Shown: positions 1-7,529, numbered from the stretch's first letter. The stretch: DNA of 21,855 nt from DASUKL01 sp036278755 (GCA_036278755.1 DASUKL010000106.1:1-21855), one strand, 5' to 3'. Notes: generated from the letters alone by a model not told the origin. Translations and numbers: made by a program.

Positions 1-95
1 CGCCGCTCGCTGAAGAAGCGCTGCGCCTGGCGGGTGGGCCGCGAGTCGCGCCGGCCGAAGATCTGGACCTCAGGCCCCGCCGTCCCGCCCGGCAT
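1..95 (-). CDS. ArsC/Spx-like thioredoxin-fold protein, 5' part only
   Basis: The minus strand reads from an ATG at 95 and runs off the window edge, giving 31 residues. The segment VQIFGRRDSRPTRQAQRFF matches the opening beta strand and helix of the ArsC/Spx/YffB family (typically [YV]xIFGxxxCxxTRKAxxFF). In this protein the usual redox cysteine position holds Asp-Ser-Arg, so the visible part carries no N-terminal Cys. That argues against classical glutathione-dependent arsenate reductase activity and for the 'ArsC-related' group of unknown function. The start lies 3 bases beyond the stop of the phosphotriesterase-like gene, so it is probably the last known member of the leftward operon. The call rests on a short fragment; the fold assignment is fairly firm and the function is not known. 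Confidence 0.6.
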   Translation of the reverse strand, partial: MPGGTAGPEVQIFGRRDSRPTRQAQRFFSER

Positions 96-98
96 CGT

Positions 99-1046
99 TC
101 AGGCGCCCCGACCTGCGGGCGCCACGCGGGCTAGGACCCGACGCGGGTTGTCGACCGTGATCGTGTGGAGGGTGGCCTCGTCCACGCCGGCCTCCCGCAG
201 GCGGGGCAGGAAGGTCCGCTGGAGGTACGTGTAGCCGTGGCCCTCGAAGGCCGCCAGCTGGGTGTCATGGCATACGTCCTGGCTGAAGAGGATCCGGTCG
301 GCGTGCCCGGCCGCCAACAGCTCCAGCAGGAGGCGTACGAGGCGCGGTTCGCCGTGGCGTTCGAGCGGCGTGAAGGCCATGCCCAGGAAGTCGTACTCGA
401 GGTACGCGCCGCTAGCCAGCACGGCCCGGTGGTAGGCCGGATCGGGGTGGGAGTCGGCATGGCCGATGACCACCCGGGCCGGGTCGAGCCCCTCCTCCTC
501 GAAGACGCGCAGCTGGGCCAGGCCGACGGCCGACTGGACCGCGTGAGTCGTGACGGCCAGGCCCGTGGCCAGGGCGGCCCGGGCGGCAGCCCGATGGACG
601 CGCTCCTCGCGGGCCGTCAGCCAGGGCTTGTCGGTCCCGATCTCGCCGATGATCCCGGGCCGCACCCCGGTCCCCTCAGCCCCGTCGCGGACCTCGGCCA
701 CGAGCTGTGAGGCCAGGTCGTCCACGGTCCGCCGGTCGATGTCGTCGGCGGCCGGGTAGTAGGCCTCCCGATACCAGCCACAGCCCATGACGATGTGCAG
801 ACCGCTCAACTCGGCCAGCCGCCGAAGGCGGGCCGGATCGCGCCCGATGGCCGGCAGGCTGACGTCCACGAGGCACGAGCCGCCGGCCTCGCGGAAGCGA
901 GCCAGCTCGGGCAGGATCGTCTCCTCGTCGCCGCTCAACTGCCAGTAGTCCCAGCGGGCGGGCACGAGCCAGAGCAGGCAGCGGGTGTGCTCGTGCGGCA
1001 GGGTGAAGCCGACCTCCCCGGCGGGCACGGGCCCGCGCACGGTCAT
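99..1046 (-). CDS. Phosphotriesterase-family metal-dependent hydrolase
   Basis: This 315-aa amidohydrolase-superfamily protein is close to the usual PTE length. From the chosen start it opens with the signature GFTLPHEH (metal ligands His18 and His20). It then shows GEIG (Glu135, where classical phosphotriesterases have a carboxylated Lys), TTHA (His168), IGHADSHPD (His196) and FSQDVCH (Asp257), a complete binuclear metal site. Glu as the bridging ligand is known in the Php-like branch. The substrate is unknown; lactones, esters or phosphoesters are all possible. The start chosen is the ATG at 1046, which forms an ATGA overlap with the mobA stop. An ATG at 1079 would add 11 residues but lacks a visible ribosome site. 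It is translationally coupled downstream of mobA, so it is probably made together with the molybdoenzyme. Confidence 0.85.
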   Translation of the reverse strand: MTVRGPVPAGEVGFTLPHEHTRCLLWLVPARWDYWQLSGDEETILPELARFREAGGSCLVDVSLPAIGRDPARLRRLAELSGLHIVMGCGWYREAYYPAADDIDRRTVDDLASQLVAEVRDGAEGTGVRPGIIGEIGTDKPWLTAREERVHRAAARAALATGLAVTTHAVQSAVGLAQLRVFEEEGLDPARVVIGHADSHPDPAYHRAVLASGAYLEYDFLGMAFTPLERHGEPRLVRLLLELLAAGHADRILFSQDVCHDTQLAAFEGHGYTYLQRTFLPRLREAGVDEATLHTITVDNPRRVLARVAPAGRGA

Positions 1047-1732
1047 GATCGTGCCCGGCCCGTCCTCGCTCCCTGCCATGCCCGGAGGATACGGCCTGCG
1101 CGGGCCAGGTCATCGGGCGTGTCCACGTCGGCCTGCCAGGTCGCGTCGGGGTCCCAGGCTCGCCACACGGTCTCATCGACCACGGTCGGACCGAGCGCCT
1201 CCAGCCAGCCCCGCAGGCTCCGGTGCGGGCCGTCCAGGCGCCGGCGGGCCAGCGCCAGCGCGGGGGCCCGAACGACGACGCAGGGCAGCGGTCGCCAGCC
1301 GTCCTCCTCGGCCAGGACGAGCGCCGCGGGGCTCGAGCCTCCGGCCGCTCCCAGCAGGCCCGCCAGCAGCTCGGGGCGGAGGGCGACCTGGTCGCCGCCC
1401 ACGATCAGGGCCCGGACCTCCTCGGCCGCCGCCAGCCCGGCCGCGGCCCCGGCCAGGGGCCCCAGCCCGGTCCGGACGTCGCGGGTCACCACCAGATCGC
1501 CGGCCAGATCCTCGGGGAGCTCCGGCAGCTGTCCTTCGGCCGGGCCGGCGACGACGATCCGGTCGACGATCGGCAGCAGGCTCAGGATGGCGTGCTGCAG
1601 CAGGGGACGGCCGTCGAGGGCCAGCCGCAGCTTGTCACCCCCCAGCCGCTCGCCGCGCCCGCCGGCCAGGACGATGCCGCTGACCAGGCCCTGGCCGCCG
1701 GCCGGATCGGGGCCGCCGGCGTCGGGGCTCAC
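1043..1732 (-). CDS. mobA: Molybdenum cofactor guanylyltransferase (MobA)
   Basis: The 229-aa protein attaches GMP to molybdopterin to make the MGD cofactor needed by DMSO-reductase-family enzymes. Residues about 22-34 hold the nucleotidyltransferase signature LAGGRGERLGGDK, followed by GRPLLQHAI. A GGD segment (IVGGDQVAL) sits about where the family keeps its metal-binding Asp, and WQADVDTPDDL near the C-terminus is typical of MobA-like proteins. The GTG start at 1732 overlaps the upstream oxidoreductase stop in a GTGA arrangement, implying coupled translation. This adds about 15 residues before the core; no internal ATG or GTG lies closer to the motif. The neighbour is a bis-MGD enzyme, which supports MobA over the related MocA or IspD families. 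Confidence 0.85.
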   Translation of the reverse strand: MSPDAGGPDPAGGQGLVSGIVLAGGRGERLGGDKLRLALDGRPLLQHAILSLLPIVDRIVVAGPAEGQLPELPEDLAGDLVVTRDVRTGLGPLAGAAAGLAAAEEVRALIVGGDQVALRPELLAGLLGAAGGSSPAALVLAEEDGWRPLPCVVVRAPALALARRRLDGPHRSLRGWLEALGPTVVDETVWRAWDPDATWQADVDTPDDLARAGRILRAWQGARTGRARS

Positions 1733-4068
1733 AGGGCTTCGACGGTCACCGTGGCGTTGTAGTCGGGCACGAGGGCCACCGGATCGCGCCGGCCGGCGGC
1801 GATCAGCGGATCGGCCTCGGGGAAGAACATCTGGACGTTGCCCGGCAGGATGGCGGCCAGCTTGACGTGGGCCGTCACCTGCCCGTTGCCGGAGCGGACA
1901 CGGACCGCCTCGCCGTCGGCCAGGCCGCGGGCGGCGGCGTCGTCGGAGGCCATGAAGAGGGCATCGCGGCCGGCCCCCGTGAGAGGGTCCTTGCGCTTCA
2001 GGACCATCGAGTTGAACTGCTTGCCGCGGCGGGTGGAAAGGCGGAGGTGGCCGGGCGCCAGCTCGGACTCGGGCGGCGCGACCGGCTCGAAATGGGCCTT
2101 GCCGTCCGGCGTGGCGAAGTCCCAGCCGTCGCACAGGCGGGGGCCGCCCCACTGGATGGCGTCGCCGGAGCGGCGCAGGCGCTGGATGCCCTCATAGGCC
2201 GGGATGACACGGGCGATCTCCTCGCGGATGGCCTGGGCGTCGGGGAAGGCGCAGTGCTCGGCCGCCCCCTCGGGATCGACGGCCTCGGCCAGGTCGAGGA
2301 AGATCCGCCACTCGGCCCGGGCCTCGCCCACCCGGTGGCCCTTGATCTCGGGGCTGAAGCAGATACGGCGCTCGGTCGTCGTCTCGGTCCCCCCGCCGGG
2401 CTGCTCATAGCGGGTCGCGGCCGGCAGGAGCAGCGTGGCCTCGCCCGAGTCGACGAGCATCTGGGGCGAGAGGACGATGTCCTGGTGGACCCGCAGGGGG
2501 ACCCGGCCCAGACAGCGGTAGACCTCCTCGGGATCGGGCAGCGTCTCGAGGAAGTTGCCCCCGCTGCTCCACAGGACGTCGATCTCGCCGCGCCCGGCGG
2601 CCTCCACCATCTCCGCCGCAGAGAGGCCCCGCTGGCTGCCGACGGGGAAGCCGTAGGCCGCCTCGAGGGTCGCGGCTGACTCGGGGCCGATGGTCGCGCC
2701 GCCGGGGAAGACCGTGGCGTAGGCGCCCATCTCGGCCCCACCCTGGACGCCGCTGTGGCCGCGCATGGGCATGAAGCCCGTGCCCGGCCGCCCGACGTTG
2801 CCGCGCGACAGCCCGAGGTTGATGATGGCCTGCACGTTCTCCGAGCCGCAGACGTGCTGGGTGATGCCCATCGACCACACGTGCACGGCACAACGGGCCC
2901 GGGCGTAGGCCGCGGCGAAGCGTTGCATGTCGGCCCGGCTAGCGCCAGACCAACGTTCCAGATCGTCGTAGCTCATGGCCTCCAGCGAGGCTTTCAGCTC
3001 CGGCCAGCCGACGGTATGTTCGGCGATGAACGCCTCATCGACGCCGTCATGGGCGATGAGGGCCTTCAGCACGCCGTCGAGGAAGGCCACGTCGCCGCCG
3101 GTATGGATCTGGAAGAACTCGTCGCACATCTTCGTGCCCACCAGCGCGCTCTCGACGTTCGACGGCACCCAGTAACGCGCGAGGCCCGGTTCGCGATATG
3201 GATTGACGACCATGACCTGCGTGCCGCGCTTACGGGCCATGTAGAGGTACTTCATGAAGACCGGCTGGGCGTTGGCGACGTCCGACCCGTGCAGCACGAC
3301 GAGGTCCGAATCGATGACGTCGGCGTACGAACAGGTGGTCGCCGCGGCACCGACGGAGCGTTTCAGACCGCCGGTCGAGGGGGCGTGGCAGACGCGCGCG
3401 GCGTTGTCGATATTGTTCGTGCCCAGGAAGCGACTGACCTTCTGGGCCACGTAGTAGACCTCGTTGGTCAGGCCGCGGCTGGTGAGGTAGAAGGCCAGCC
3501 TGTCGGGGCTGCTCGCGCGGGCCGTCCGGACGTGGCCCGCGGCAAGGGCCATGGCCTCGGCCCAGCTGATCCGCCGGAAGCCGGCTTCGCCGTGCCGCCG
3601 GAGGAACGGATAGGGCAGCCGACCCAGCTCTCGGAGCTCGGCGCTGCTGAGGCGTTCCAGGGCCGCCACATCCGCCAGGCGGGTGGGATCGAGCCCGTCC
3701 ATGGTATTGAGATGGAGCAGGTTGAGGCGGGTCGTGCAGAGGTGGACGCCTTCGAGGGTCCAGTCGTGGAAGCCCGCCACGCCCAGGGCACAGCCGTCGC
3801 AGACGCCCTTGGAGAGCACCCGCCAGGCATAGCCGGGATGGCGGCGCACCTCCCACACCGTCTGGGCCATCTCGAGGTAGTGGTTGGGCTTGACCTCGCC
3901 GATGCCGTTGGGCCGCAGGCCGGCCCACAGGTCGGGCGCGATGCGGCGGGCCTGGCGGGCCCAGCGGCGGCGCGGGCCATGGCGGGAGATCGAGGGCCCG
4001 CTGTCGGGACTCGAAGGCCGGCTTTCGGGACCCGAAGGCCCGCTGTCGGATGAGGATGGAGCGGTCAC
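1729..4068 (-). CDS. FdhA/YdeP-type molybdopterin oxidoreductase alpha subunit
   Basis: The 779-aa protein belongs to the DMSO-reductase superfamily, in the formate-dehydrogenase-like YdeP branch. A cysteine-containing N-terminal region (CDGC at 90-93 and Cys111) stands where formate dehydrogenases have a 4Fe-4S domain. Next comes NIDNAARVCHAPS, in which Cys227 aligns with the Mo-ligand Sec140 of E. coli FdhF, so this is a Cys version. Later motifs include MGITQHVCGSENVQAIINL and, at the C-terminus, a cofactor-binding domain with SGNGQVTAHVKL. No signal peptide is visible, suggesting a cytoplasmic site. The GTG start at 4068 follows a GGAGG ribosome site. Residues about 7-27 are a low-complexity Ser/Pro stretch encoded by 21-bp repeats. 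No separate electron-transfer subunit is encoded nearby. The substrate is unproven: formate is possible, and YdeP itself is linked to acid resistance. Confidence 0.85.
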   Translation of the reverse strand: MTAPSSSDSGPSGPESRPSSPDSGPSISRHGPRRRWARQARRIAPDLWAGLRPNGIGEVKPNHYLEMAQTVWEVRRHPGYAWRVLSKGVCDGCALGVAGFHDWTLEGVHLCTTRLNLLHLNTMDGLDPTRLADVAALERLSSAELRELGRLPYPFLRRHGEAGFRRISWAEAMALAAGHVRTARASSPDRLAFYLTSRGLTNEVYYVAQKVSRFLGTNNIDNAARVCHAPSTGGLKRSVGAAATTCSYADVIDSDLVVLHGSDVANAQPVFMKYLYMARKRGTQVMVVNPYREPGLARYWVPSNVESALVGTKMCDEFFQIHTGGDVAFLDGVLKALIAHDGVDEAFIAEHTVGWPELKASLEAMSYDDLERWSGASRADMQRFAAAYARARCAVHVWSMGITQHVCGSENVQAIINLGLSRGNVGRPGTGFMPMRGHSGVQGGAEMGAYATVFPGGATIGPESAATLEAAYGFPVGSQRGLSAAEMVEAAGRGEIDVLWSSGGNFLETLPDPEEVYRCLGRVPLRVHQDIVLSPQMLVDSGEATLLLPAATRYEQPGGGTETTTERRICFSPEIKGHRVGEARAEWRIFLDLAEAVDPEGAAEHCAFPDAQAIREEIARVIPAYEGIQRLRRSGDAIQWGGPRLCDGWDFATPDGKAHFEPVAPPESELAPGHLRLSTRRGKQFNSMVLKRKDPLTGAGRDALFMASDDAAARGLADGEAVRVRSGNGQVTAHVKLAAILPGNVQMFFPEADPLIAAGRRDPVALVPDYNATVTVEAL
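3991..4053. repeat. Three tandem 21-bp repeats inside the oxidoreductase 5' end
   Basis: Three adjacent 21-bp units (3991-4011, 4012-4032, 4033-4053) differ at only a few positions. On the minus strand they encode heptapeptides of the type (P/S)(D/E)S(G/R)PS(x). The length is a multiple of three, so copy-number change would keep the frame of the gene. Confidence 0.8.
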
Positions 4069-4074
4069 GGTGCA

Positions 4075-4079
4075 CCTCC
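4075..4079 (-). promoter_or_regulatory. Ribosome binding site of the YdeP-like gene
   Basis: On the minus strand GGAGG lies 6 bases before the GTG at 4068. It supports that start even though the first ~35 residues are low-complexity and not part of the conserved core. Confidence 0.65.
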
Positions 4080-4160
4080 GACGACCGTGCAGTCTACGCC
4101 GTGATGCGCGGCGCTCACGGGGCGAGCCGACCGCTCGGCGTGTCCGGAGGGCGCCCCGGC

Positions 4161-5090
4161 CTAGGCCCTGATGCGTTCCGCCCCGGCGTAGACGTTGAAG
4201 CGGCCCTGACGCAGGAAGCCCACCAGGGTCAGGCCGAAGGTGTGGGCCACGTGGACGGCCATCGACGAGGGCGCCGAGACGGCGGCTAGCAGCGGCAGGC
4301 CCGCGGCCACCGCCTTATGGGCCAGCTCGAACGAAGTCCGCCCGCTGACCAGGAGGCCCTGGTCGCGCAGCGGCAGCTCGGCGCGCAGGAGGGCCCGCCC
4401 GACGAGCTTGTCCACGGCGTTGTGCCGGCCGACGTCCTCGCGGACGACGAGCAGGCGACCGCTGCGCTCGAAGAGGGCTGCGGCGTGCAGGCCCCCGGTG
4501 CGGCGGAAGGTGGTCTGGGCCTCCTGCAGAGCGGGCTCGAGGGCCCGCAGCGAGGCGGCCGGGAAGCTGGGACCGGGCGGCAACGGCCGGAGGTCGTCGC
4601 GCAGCGCGTCGAGGGCGGCCGCGCCGCAGATGCCGCAGGCGGTGCTGGCCACGAGGTTGCGCTGCCAACCCACGCGGTCGCGGTCGAGGGGCCGGACGAG
4701 ACGGATCTCGACCAGGTTCTCGGCCTCGGGCAGGGCCCGCACGGGGAAGGGCAACTGAGCCCCGGAGGGGGCCGCATCGATGAGGCCGGAGGCGGCCACG
4801 GAGGCCGCGGCGACCTCACCGGCCGTGGCCAGGAGCCCCTCGACGTAGAGCAGCCCCAGGACCAGCTCGAGGTCGTGGCCGGGTGTGCGCATGACGACCG
4901 CGAACGGCTCCCCGTCGAGGCTGACCTGGAGCGGCTCCTCGGCCGCGACGACGTCGTCGGCAGGGACAGGCTGACCCGCTACGGCGGGCCAGCGGACGAC
5001 CGCGACCGGCCGCTCGGGGGCCGGTCCGCGGGGCAGCGGGGCGGGCGATGCCGCCCCCGGATCAGGCGGCGGAGGCGCGCCGGCGCCCAC
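4161..5090 (-). CDS. fdhD: FdhD sulfurtransferase for formate dehydrogenase maturation
   Basis: FdhD passes sulfur from a cysteine desulfurase to the molybdenum cofactor of formate-dehydrogenase-type enzymes. The 309-aa protein shows the CGIC pair (Cys152 and Cys155, equivalent to E. coli Cys121/Cys124). It also has the conserved FRRTGGLHAAALF, REDVGRHNAVDKLVG and LLVSGRTSFELAHKA blocks, and the C-terminal GFLRQGRFNVYAG. The core starts at about residue 28; the first 27 residues are Pro/Ala-rich and probably disordered. The GTG at 5090 is the only plausible start before the core and makes the gene overlap the upstream small gene by 29 bases. The cognate enzyme follows 92 bases downstream on the same strand, so FdhD and its client are co-encoded. 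Confidence 0.93.
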   Translation of the reverse strand: MGAGAPPPPDPGAASPAPLPRGPAPERPVAVVRWPAVAGQPVPADDVVAAEEPLQVSLDGEPFAVVMRTPGHDLELVLGLLYVEGLLATAGEVAAASVAASGLIDAAPSGAQLPFPVRALPEAENLVEIRLVRPLDRDRVGWQRNLVASTACGICGAAALDALRDDLRPLPPGPSFPAASLRALEPALQEAQTTFRRTGGLHAAALFERSGRLLVVREDVGRHNAVDKLVGRALLRAELPLRDQGLLVSGRTSFELAHKAVAAGLPLLAAVSAPSSMAVHVAHTFGLTLVGFLRQGRFNVYAGAERIRA

Positions 5091-5400
5091 GGCGGGAGCG
5101 TCGCTCGGGCGTCATGAGACCGACGACGAAGCCGGTGTCGTGCTTGCGGACGGCGATGTCCTTGCCCTCCTCCTGGGCCGCGCGCAGGAGGCGCTGGCGG
5201 ACGGTCAGGGGCTTGTCATCCAGGCCCAGCCGCACCTCGAACACATCGTCGGGGGTGTGGAGCGAGTTGATCATCCGCTTGAATTGCCGTTGCTGCTTCT
5301 GACGCGCGGCCTGCAGCGGGGTAAGGGCCTTGGTGGTAGTCGTGCGACTACCCGCCGGCCTGTCCATAGCGGCTCGTTCGGTGCGACGGATCTTGACCAT
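5062..5400 (-). CDS. Small basic protein of unknown function, first gene of the operon
   Basis: This 112-aa reading frame starts at an ATG at 5400, with a GAGGA ribosome-like site about 10 bases upstream. It is not a recognised family. Visible features are a charged, Gln/Arg-rich helix around residues 25-45 (ending QRQFKRMINSLH), a central segment DDVFEVRLGLDDKPLTVRQ, and an Arg-rich C-terminal tail (RRSRRGRRR). The middle looks like real protein with balanced hydrophobic spacing, the frame is open throughout, and a good promoter lies just upstream, so I regard it as genuine. It overlaps the fdhD start by 29 bases, suggesting coupled expression. A nucleic-acid-binding or chaperone-like role is possible but is only guesswork. 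Confidence 0.6.
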   Translation of the reverse strand: MVKIRRTERAAMDRPAGSRTTTTKALTPLQAARQKQQRQFKRMINSLHTPDDVFEVRLGLDDKPLTVRQRLLRAAQEEGKDIAVRKHDTGFVVGLMTPERRSRRGRRRASAA

Positions 5401-5438
5401 CTGTGCGTATTCCTCGATATCGGCTTGGCCCCCCCAAG

Positions 5439-5467
5439 AAGATACGATGGTGCGGCGCGATCCGCAA
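5439..5467 (-). promoter_or_regulatory. Candidate sigma-70-type promoter for the fdhD operon
   Basis: On the minus strand TTGCGG (5467-5462) is separated by exactly 17 bases from TATCTT (5444-5439). The start of transcription would fall about 30 bases before the ATG at 5400. A G-rich run (seven G) lies just downstream in the leader. This matches the consensus moderately; no transcription data are available. Confidence 0.5.
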
Positions 5468-5592
5468 GCCCGAATCGAATAGCTGGCGGAGCATCGCGGA
5501 ATAGCCAGCGGATCATCAGCGACACGGCGACCGCGCCACGACCCATCATGCGACGCACATCCACCGCAACGCGACCTGTCAGGGAGAACCAG

Positions 5593-6486
5593 ATGGAGAT
5601 CGGGATCATCGTGCCCCAGGGCTGGACCGGCGAATACGATGGCTGGGAGACCCGACGGGCCTGGCGCCGGACCGTCGCCGTGGCCCAGCAGGCCGAGGCG
5701 CTCGGCTTCGGCTCCATCTGGCTCTTCGATCATCTCCACACCGTCCCCAAGCCCACGGACGAGATCACCTTCGAATCGTTCACCGCGCTCTCGGCGCTGG
5801 CGGCGCAGACGAGCCGCGTGCGCCTGGGACATATCGTCGTCTGCACCGGATTTCGCCATCCGAGCCTGGTCGCGAAGATGATCTGCACCCTCGACGCCAT
5901 CAGCGACGGGCGCATGGAACTGGGCCTCGGTGCGGGCTGGAAACGCGATGAATGGCTGGCCTACGGCTACGGCTTTCCCAGCACCCGCGAACGTCTCGCC
6001 GCGCTGGCCGACCATCTCGAGATCGTGACCCGCATGCTGACCCCGGAGCGAACCGACCACGCCACCTTCGAGGGCCGCCTGGCTTCCGTGAACGACGCCA
6101 TCAACGTCCCCAAGCCGGTCCAGGCCCACCTGCCGGTCATGGTCGGGGGCAATGGGCCGGAGGTCACCTGGCGCCTGGCGGCCCGCTTCGCCGACGAGCT
6201 CAACCTCGACGGCCTCTCGCCGGCCGAGGTGGCCGCTGCCCTGCCCGTCATCCACGCCCGCTGCGAGGAGATCGGGCGCGACCCCGCCAGCCTGCGCGTC
6301 AGCGTCCACCTCTGGTGGGGCCGCCCCGCGGCCAGCCGGCAGGAGCGGGTGGACCTCCTGGCGGCCTACCGCGAGCTGGGCGTGGCCCGGACGATGGAGC
6401 TTCTGCGGGCCAGCGCCATCGACGACGAGGCCCTGGCGGCCTACGCCGAGGACTGCAGGTCGGCGGGCTGCTCGCTGGGCGCCTGA
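5593..6486 (+). CDS. LLM-class F420-type oxidoreductase
   Basis: The 297-aa protein has the luciferase-like (beta/alpha)8 fold of flavin/F420-dependent oxidoreductases. It opens with MEIGIIVPQGWTG and continues with EALGFGSIWLFDHL, the segment SRVRLGHIVVCTGFRHPSLVA, the highly typical ISDGRMELGLGAGWKRDE, and LPVMVGGNGPEVTWRLAARF. These are standard blocks of the family; the choice of F420 over FMN is inferred from the subfamily. The substrate is unknown. The ATG at 5593 follows GGGAGA with 7 bases of spacing. The last 46 bases overlap, tail to tail, the end of the ACT-domain gene on the other strand. A second member of the same superfamily sits at 14703-15605. Confidence 0.88.
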   Translation: MEIGIIVPQGWTGEYDGWETRRAWRRTVAVAQQAEALGFGSIWLFDHLHTVPKPTDEITFESFTALSALAAQTSRVRLGHIVVCTGFRHPSLVAKMICTLDAISDGRMELGLGAGWKRDEWLAYGYGFPSTRERLAALADHLEIVTRMLTPERTDHATFEGRLASVNDAINVPKPVQAHLPVMVGGNGPEVTWRLAARFADELNLDGLSPAEVAAALPVIHARCEEIGRDPASLRVSVHLWWGRPAASRQERVDLLAAYRELGVARTMELLRASAIDDEALAAYAEDCRSAGCSLGA

Positions 6487-6689
6487 CGCTCCTCGTACTC
6501 CTGGGCGATGGCCGCCAGCACCTCGCGTGTGGCGACGGGATCCGAGGTGGTCAGCATGAGCTGCCCGTCGGTGTCCTCGGCCACGCCCACGATGCCGGTG
6601 ATGTTGACGCCGCGATCGCCCAGCGCCCCGGCCAGGCGGGCCAGCGAGCCGGGCCGATCGGCCACGCGGACGGTGAACCAGACGGCCAC
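6441..6689 (-). CDS. ACT-domain protein
   Basis: This 82-aa protein consists of almost nothing but one ACT domain. The segment FTVRVADRPGSLARLAGAL forms the first strand and helix, GVNITGIVGVAED the second strand, and a second helix is rich in Ala and Glu. ACT domains bind amino acids or similar small ligands and usually regulate partner enzymes; as a free-standing domain the partner is unknown. The GTG start at 6689 follows GGAGG with 6 bases of spacing, and that ribosome site directly abuts the mgtC stop codon 10 bases upstream. It is therefore likely co-translated with mgtC. The final ~15 codons are antisense to the end of the LLM oxidoreductase gene. Confidence 0.8.
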   Translation of the reverse strand: MAVWFTVRVADRPGSLARLAGALGDRGVNITGIVGVAEDTDGQLMLTTSDPVATREVLAAIAQEYEERQAPSEQPADLQSSA

Positions 6690-6699
6690 GGCAGCCCTC

Positions 6700-7395
6700 C
6701 TACTCGCTGCCCCCGGAAGCTTCGACGAGGTCGACGTCGGCCAGCCCGCCGATGTCGGCCACGAGGGCCTGGGGGTCGCTGCGGGCCGGCAGCCGGAGGT
6801 CGATGGTGATCTCGTACCGGCCCTTGCCCAGCTTACGGCTGTTCATGTCGCTCAGCTCGGTCCCGGCCCGCACGACGCGCTCGGTGACGGGCCCCAGCGC
6901 GGCCAGGCTGCCCAACTCGAGGCGCAGGTGGAGGAGCCGGGAGCCCGAGGGATGGATGCGCGCGGCGAGGCTGTTCAGGGGCCACAGGCTGAAGACGATG
7001 ATGACCACCCCGACGACGCCCAGGACGTACTCGCCGGTGCCCACGGCGAGGCCCACGGCGGCCGTGGCCCACAGGCTCGCGGCCGTCGTCAGGCCCCGGA
7101 TGATGTTGCCCTGATGGAGGATGGCGCCGGCGCCCAGGAACCCGATGCCCGAGACGATCTGGGCGGCGATGCGGGTGGGGTCAGGCGGGCCGCTGATCCC
7201 GGCGTGGAAGACGCCCTCGTAGCCATAGCCGCTGATGACCGCGAAGAGGGAGGCTCCGAGGGCCACCAGGACGTGGGTCCGCATGCCCGCCGGGTGGTCG
7301 TGGATCTCGCGCTCGACGCCGATGGCCGCGCCGCACACGGCGGCCACCAGGAGGCGGGCCGCGAGCTCCGATTGCAAGGCGAGGTCGAAGGTCAT
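6700..7395 (-). CDS. MgtC/SapB-family membrane protein
   Basis: The 231-aa protein has an N-terminal membrane domain with about four to five helices. Family blocks are LLVAAVCGAAIGVEREIHD, PAGMRTHVLVALGASLF, IVSGIGFLGAGAIL, and IRGLTTAASLWATAAVGLA followed by GTG. A soluble C-terminal domain (about residues 150-231) has an ACT-like pattern. Family members include MgtC, which modulates ATP synthase and magnesium adaptation in pathogens; most homologues in free-living bacteria are uncharacterised. The ATG at 7395 is used; the ribosome site is weak. A separate ACT-domain gene follows 10 bases downstream, an interesting pairing because MgtC proteins often end in such a domain themselves. The gene is divergent from exonuclease III. 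Confidence 0.88.
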   Translation of the reverse strand: MTFDLALQSELAARLLVAAVCGAAIGVEREIHDHPAGMRTHVLVALGASLFAVISGYGYEGVFHAGISGPPDPTRIAAQIVSGIGFLGAGAILHQGNIIRGLTTAASLWATAAVGLAVGTGEYVLGVVGVVIIVFSLWPLNSLAARIHPSGSRLLHLRLELGSLAALGPVTERVVRAGTELSDMNSRKLGKGRYEITIDLRLPARSDPQALVADIGGLADVDLVEASGGSE

Positions 7396-7516
7396 GAGGG
7401 CCGTCCGCCGCCCGCCGGCGTGGCCCGGGGCGCAGGCATCAGGGGCAGTCTAGCCGCCTGACTGGCGCCCAGCCTGGCCCGCATCGACGGGCGCAGCCCG
7501 AGCGAGCCAGCGCTGG

Positions 7517-7522
7517 TAGGCT
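7517..7522 (+). promoter_or_regulatory. Candidate -10 element for leaderless exonuclease III mRNA
   Basis: TAGGCT (TANNNT type) lies 7 bases before the GTG at 7530. Transcription starting at the expected distance would begin at or next to the start codon, and there is no Shine-Dalgarno sequence. No good -35 element was found. Confidence 0.4.
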
Positions 7523-7529
7523 CCGCGCC

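Noticed and set aside
1046..1079. Longer N-terminus for the phosphotriesterase-like gene (ATG at 1079)
   Set aside because: It would overlap mobA by 37 bases, has no ribosome site, and adds residues before the conserved MTVRGPVPAG start; the ATGA overlap at 1046 is the typical coupling in this window.
5401..6309. Long minus-strand frame running on from the small protein gene to 6309
   Set aside because: It is antisense to the clearly conserved LLM oxidoreductase and crosses the predicted promoter; only the part from the ATG at 5400 looks like protein.
7447..7452. TAGACT on the minus strand as an mgtC promoter
   Set aside because: There is no -35 box at a suitable distance and the leader would be about 45 bases without a clear ribosome site; too weak to annotate.
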